DNA from: an uncultured Oscillospiraceae bacterium
Lineage (GTDB): Bacteria > Bacillota > Clostridia > Oscillospirales > Ruminococcaceae
Assembly (NCBI GenBank): GCA_910578255.1
Contig: CAJTQM010000029.1
Coordinates: 1-24,502, forward strand
DNA: 24,502 nt
Direction: 5' to 3'
This document shows positions 21,429 through 24,502 of the stretch, in pieces. The first letter of the stretch is position 1. Each line of letters opens with the position of its first letter. The position numbers and the translations under genes were made by a program. The notes beneath the pieces are model-generated. The model was not told the DNA's origin, ran no database searches, and saw nothing but the letters and a program-made list of their open reading frames with translations.

Positions 21429-21458
21429 TTGACAGGGGCTTCGGATGAATGTTAAAAT
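21429..21458 (+). promoter_or_regulatory. Promoter of the exported-protein cluster
   Basis: Perfect TTGACA (21429-21434), 18 bp, TAAAAT (21453-21458), 34 nt before ATG 21493. Confidence 0.75.
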
Positions 21459-21492
21459 GTGTAAAATAAGGCTTTTATCAGGAGGAATCAGG

Positions 21493-22506
21493 ATGAACCG
21501 AACCGGTCCTGCCGCCTTGGCGCTGGCGCTGCTTTTTTTATCCGGCTGCAAATCGCCGGAGCCGTCCTTCAGCGATGCTTCGCCGATGGAAGACGGGTCC
21601 TGTTCCGTCTCTTTTGCCGATGAGGTCCCGGCGGAGGAATACTATCAGAATGAGCTGTATGCGCATGTCTATGCATTAGACCCCTGGCAAAATGCCTTCC
21701 TCTCCCGGGCGGACGGCCAGATTTTTTACCGGCATTCCGCCCCCATCCAAACGGCGTTTTACTATAACCATGCCGCCTTCTACTTTCTGTCCGAGGACGC
21801 GATCTGCCGCCTGAGTTTGCCGGACGCGCAGGTACAAAAGCTTTTGGAGCGTCCAGGAATTTTTACCTTTCAGCCGCTGACCGGCGACGTTCTTTTATAC
21901 CAGACCGTCACCGGCGGCGAAAGCGCGTTTTTCCTGTTTGACAGCCAAACCGGAGAGGAGACCGAAATCTCTCCCCAGGCATACGGCTATGATGATTCGC
22001 TTTTAACAAGCCGCCGGTTCGCCCTTTCCCCCGAAAGCCTGTACGATCGAGAAAACCGTTGTCTTTTGCCGGATGAATCCGGCGCGGCGGACGATCTAAC
22101 CTTCGATGCGTATTTTTCCCAGGAAAGGGCCTATGAATACCCGGGGGACGGCCGGTGCTTCCTTCCAAAGACAAACACCTTTTATCGGATGGCCGACGGG
22201 GTTTTCTCCCCCTATTACCAGGCGCAGCATCCGGTGGATACCTACCATTATTTCGGAGAACAGCTGCTCCTTTTCTCCTGTGACGGCGCGGTTTTTCGGG
22301 TCTTTCTGCCCACCGGCGAGGCCCAGCAGGTCTACGAGAGTCAGGACCCCTTTCACTGGCATCCTTATACCAGTCAATCTCTGATTCTGTTTGAGGGCCA
22401 AACAGCCGAGGGGCCGGAACACATCTATTATTATCACCTTGTAACAAAGGAAAAAATCCCCCTGACCAAAGAGGAATACCAGGCAAAATACAGCCTGCTG
22501 GAATAA
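21493..22506 (+). CDS. Lipoprotein with two internal repeat units (cluster gene A)
   Basis: The product is 337 residues from ATG 21493 (AGGAGGAATC upstream). The signal peptide MNRTGPAALALALLFLSGC ends in lipobox LSGC (Cys19). Two similar units follow, about residues 48-162 and 206-325. Each has an EYY/AYFSQER-like opening, an aromatic strand-rich centre (AICRLSLPDAQVQKLLE; AVFRVFLPTGEAQQVYE) and a closing FDSQTGEETEI or YHLVTKEKIPL. The pattern suggests beta-propeller-like blades, but no known family is recognised. The next gene encodes a one-unit relative. It is probably the first gene of a three-gene unit divergent from the flavodiiron gene. Confidence 0.82.
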   Translation: MNRTGPAALALALLFLSGCKSPEPSFSDASPMEDGSCSVSFADEVPAEEYYQNELYAHVYALDPWQNAFLSRADGQIFYRHSAPIQTAFYYNHAAFYFLSEDAICRLSLPDAQVQKLLERPGIFTFQPLTGDVLLYQTVTGGESAFFLFDSQTGEETEISPQAYGYDDSLLTSRRFALSPESLYDRENRCLLPDESGAADDLTFDAYFSQERAYEYPGDGRCFLPKTNTFYRMADGVFSPYYQAQHPVDTYHYFGEQLLLFSCDGAVFRVFLPTGEAQQVYESQDPFHWHPYTSQSLILFEGQTAEGPEHIYYYHLVTKEKIPLTKEEYQAKYSLLE

Positions 22507-22521
22507 AAGAGGCGGTGCGCT

Positions 22522-23202
22522 ATGAAAAAAAGATGGATTCTCTTGGCCCTGTGCCTGCTTTTGTCCGGCTGCGGACAAGAAGCGCCAGAGCCGTCCTCTT
22601 CGGACTGTTCTTCGGCGTTCTCCCAGGAAGACTTTGACTCCCTGCCGCCTCTTGGCCAAGAGGATATTGTGATAAAAAGCTACCAGCGCCTGTCCCGGGA
22701 CAATCTTTCCTACGAAGAATATTTCTCCCGGGAGCGGTACTGGGAGCCGGACGGCTGGGGCTACGCCCTGTTTGAGCTGGACCGGGAGGAAAGCGCCTTT
22801 TATCAAAAGGAGTTGGGCGGGACCCGCCGCCTGTTCTACGCCCACGACGGGCCTATCGACGGCGTTGCCTACTGGGACAACCGGTATCTGTTTTACTTTC
22901 GGTCCGGCCCGTGTATCTACCGGCTCTTCGTCCCCACCTGCCAGGTAGAAAAAATCTACGAAAATGAGCAGATGTCCGGTTTTCAGCCCCTTTCCAACTA
23001 TGCGATTTTGTTTTCCATCCCCAACCCAGCTAACGAGGGCCGCGACGATGAGCACGACCCGGTAGAGCCGCCTTGCTACTTTGTCTATCACAGCAAAACC
23101 GGCGAGGAATGGCCTCTTGTCCCGGAGGAAATCGGCCTAGATTCCATCGGCGGAAGCGTAAACCGAAGCGCCAGGGAGTTGTACACCATCCCTGAAGTAT
23201 AA
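22522..23202 (+). CDS. Lipoprotein paralogous to the preceding gene (cluster gene B)
   Basis: The 226-residue product has signal peptide MKKRWILLALCLLLSGC (Cys17), a Ser/Glu-rich linker and one unit at residues 64-202 like those of gene A. Aligned landmarks are YFSRERYWE (A: YFSQERAYE), CIYRLFVPTCQVEKIYE (A: AICRLSLPDAQVQKLLE), SGFQPLSNYAILFS (A: FTFQPLTGDVLLYQ) and SKTGEEWPL (A: SQTGEETEI). It ends about 110 residues short of A, roughly after unit one, so it could be a shorter form or a truncated copy. It starts 15 bp after gene A with only a weak GAGGCGG site. Function unknown. Confidence 0.8.
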   Translation: MKKRWILLALCLLLSGCGQEAPEPSSSDCSSAFSQEDFDSLPPLGQEDIVIKSYQRLSRDNLSYEEYFSRERYWEPDGWGYALFELDREESAFYQKELGGTRRLFYAHDGPIDGVAYWDNRYLFYFRSGPCIYRLFVPTCQVEKIYENEQMSGFQPLSNYAILFSIPNPANEGRDDEHDPVEPPCYFVYHSKTGEEWPLVPEEIGLDSIGGSVNRSARELYTIPEV

Positions 23203-23256
23203 AAGGCCATCCATCAAGGGGCGGAGGGGGAAAAGCTGCCCATTTCAGGAGGGACT

Positions 23257-24428
23257 ATGAAAAGGAAAAACCTGCTTTTTTTACGATCGCCGCCGCAATC
23301 GGCATAAGCCTTCTCCTTTTCCTGGCGGGCCAGCGTGATACGTCCCCGCCGGTGGGCTTTGCGCTACAGGCATCGCCGCTGCCGTACCGCACCTCGAGCC
23401 TGCCGGCCAAAGAGCCCTACAGCCGGGTAAAGCTGGACGGCGCCTGGCTGTATTCCGCCGACGGCGAAACGGTTCTGCCCTATGACGAAATCCGCTTCTG
23501 CGAGGGGTCTGCGGCGGATATCATCGTAATCTGCCAAGGCGAAAACGAAAGAAAATATGGGCTCATCGGGTTTCCCGATCTGGAGATCCTGCCGGCGCAA
23601 TACGACTACATCGCCCGGGCGTACGAATATTCCCCCGCCAAAACGCCATGCTATCTTCCCAATGTCTTTTACGCGCAAAAAAAGGATCAATGGTATACCA
23701 TTGATCTGGACGCGGGGATGATCTATTCTTTTGAAGTTTCGTTTTCGGCGGAGAAAGCTCCTTATCTATTCTCCGATTTCGAGGCGCTTGTGCTGCAAAA
23801 CGAAATCGCTTTTTTCCGGTACAACGGTTCTTGCGAGGAATATCGGACGGAAGTTTTCCTCCCCGTTTTGCAGCAGTATCCGCTTTCTCCCCTCGGCGGC
23901 GGAGAAAAGCCGTCCGCCGCAAAAATGGCCCTGACTCCCGGAGATTACCAGGATCGGCTGTTTTTGTCCCCCCAAAAAGCGGACGGTGAATCTTGGGCCG
24001 CCTGCACCCCCAATATTGTGGCCCTTCCCCTTACCGAAAACCAGAAGGAATACCGTCTGCCCGACCTATTAAAGCTTTGTTCTCCGGAATACTTCCCGGA
24101 TGAAACAAGGCGTCCCAACGCTTCCTTTTGCGCCGACTCCCTAAAAATAGAGGAAACCGGCTTTTCGCTGCTCAATTACTTTGTCTGGGACGACAATGAA
24201 AGTGAAGATGGCTATCAGTCCTATATTCATCTTCTGGCCGTCTCCTCTCCGGATTTCCAGTTCAAAAGCATCAGGCAGACAAAATGCCTGGTCCCCCAAA
24301 GCGATATTCTTTTGCTCGTGCGGTTTACAAACGGATACGGCGCGATCTATACCGATTATTCCTACAACGGTTTCTATGACGCCGAAACACAGCCGGAAAT
24401 CCTTTTCGACTATTTTGCACTTTTGTAA
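23257..24428 (+). pseudogene. Exported WG-repeat-like protein with T7 frameshift in the signal peptide (cluster gene C)
   Basis: ATG 23257 has an excellent AGGAGG site. The zero frame reads MKRKNLLFLRSPPQSA and stops at TAA 23305. The -1 frame from 23283 continues as TIAAAIGISLLLFLAGQRD, an obvious signal-peptide core, and stays open to TAA 24428. One extra T in the T7 run (23276-23282) would give a 390-residue protein. The zero-frame codons CTT TTT TTA form a T-TTT-TTA slippery heptamer, so a -1 ribosomal shift would also produce it. The mature part has a WG-repeat-like segment (KLDGAWLYSADGETVLPYDE; YGLIGFPDLEILPAQYDYI). The rest is not recognised. It is third in the unit after genes A and B. 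It could be a decayed gene, a controlled frameshift or an assembly error. Confidence 0.72.
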
Positions 24429-24434
24429 CCGCCA

Positions 24435-24472
24435 AAAAGGCCCGTCCGCTTTACAAAGCAGACGGGCCTTTT
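24435..24472 (+). terminator. Terminator of the exported-protein cluster
   Basis: A 12-bp stem AAAAGGCCCGTC (24435-24446) with GACGGGCCTTTT (24461-24472), extended by GCTTT/AAAGC after one mismatch, ending in TTTTCT. It lies 6 bp past the gene C stop. Confidence 0.88.
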
Positions 24473-24502
24473 CTACCCTACCAATCCCTGCATCTTTCGG
24501 AT

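Noticed and set aside
22096..23091. Minus-strand open frame of 331 codons across cluster genes A and B
   Set aside because: It spans two plus-strand lipoprotein genes with signal peptides and lacks a start signal, so it is a shadow frame.
23352..24428. Independent gene starting at GTG 23352
   Set aside because: There is no ribosome binding site there, and the same frame extends upstream into a signal-peptide core that joins the well-placed ATG 23257 after a one-base shift.

Overview
The window comes from a GC-rich, spore-forming, anaerobic member of the Firmicutes, most likely class Clostridia and Oscillospiraceae/Ruminococcaceae-like. This is inferred from four things: a spoIIGA-sigE pair, a spoVB/yabM-mazG-hup-rqcP cluster, strong AGGAGG-type ribosome binding sites, and a flavodiiron protein typical of anaerobes. 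No rRNA, tRNA, CRISPR array or transposase was seen.

Layout. (1) 1-1235: a partial proline-rich minus-strand gene at the edge, a 35-codon zinc-ribbon fragment, and a lipoprotein gene interrupted by an in-frame amber codon. (2) 1241-2855: sigE and spoIIGA, the mother-cell sporulation sigma factor and its activating protease, behind a promoter that resembles the Spo0A-controlled spoIIG promoter. (3) 3051-7208: a lipoprotein, then rqcP, hup, mazG and a spoVB-family flippase, all on the minus strand. (4) 7456-9407: an sdpR-sdpI-CPBP protease operon with a perfect 18-bp palindrome just after the promoter. (5) 9500-10737: a surface protein gene whose signal peptide is separated from the body by a C10 homopolymer that breaks the frame. 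(6) 10746-16488: a TetR-DUF308-MMPL/RND-YhgE-like export locus on the minus strand. (7) 16640-18860: an AlkA-type DNA glycosylase and an FAD oxidoreductase with a C-terminal Rieske domain. (8) 18890-21303: a flavodiiron protein followed by a DUF1266-like lipoprotein. (9) 21429-24472: three co-directional exported proteins, two of them paralogous and the third with a frameshift at a T7 run inside its signal peptide.

Functional themes are sporulation control and stalled-ribosome rescue, membrane and peptide-stress immunity (SdpRI-CPBP), TetR-controlled RND export, oxygen/NO detoxification, and an unusually large set of poorly characterised exported proteins. The most notable signal is that three exported-protein genes are broken near their N terminus: one by an amber codon and two at homopolymers. 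Both homopolymer breaks are resolved by the same change, one extra base or a -1 frameshift. That fits phase-variable or frameshift-controlled surface proteins, decaying genes, or homopolymer under-calling in the assembly; the sequence alone cannot separate these.
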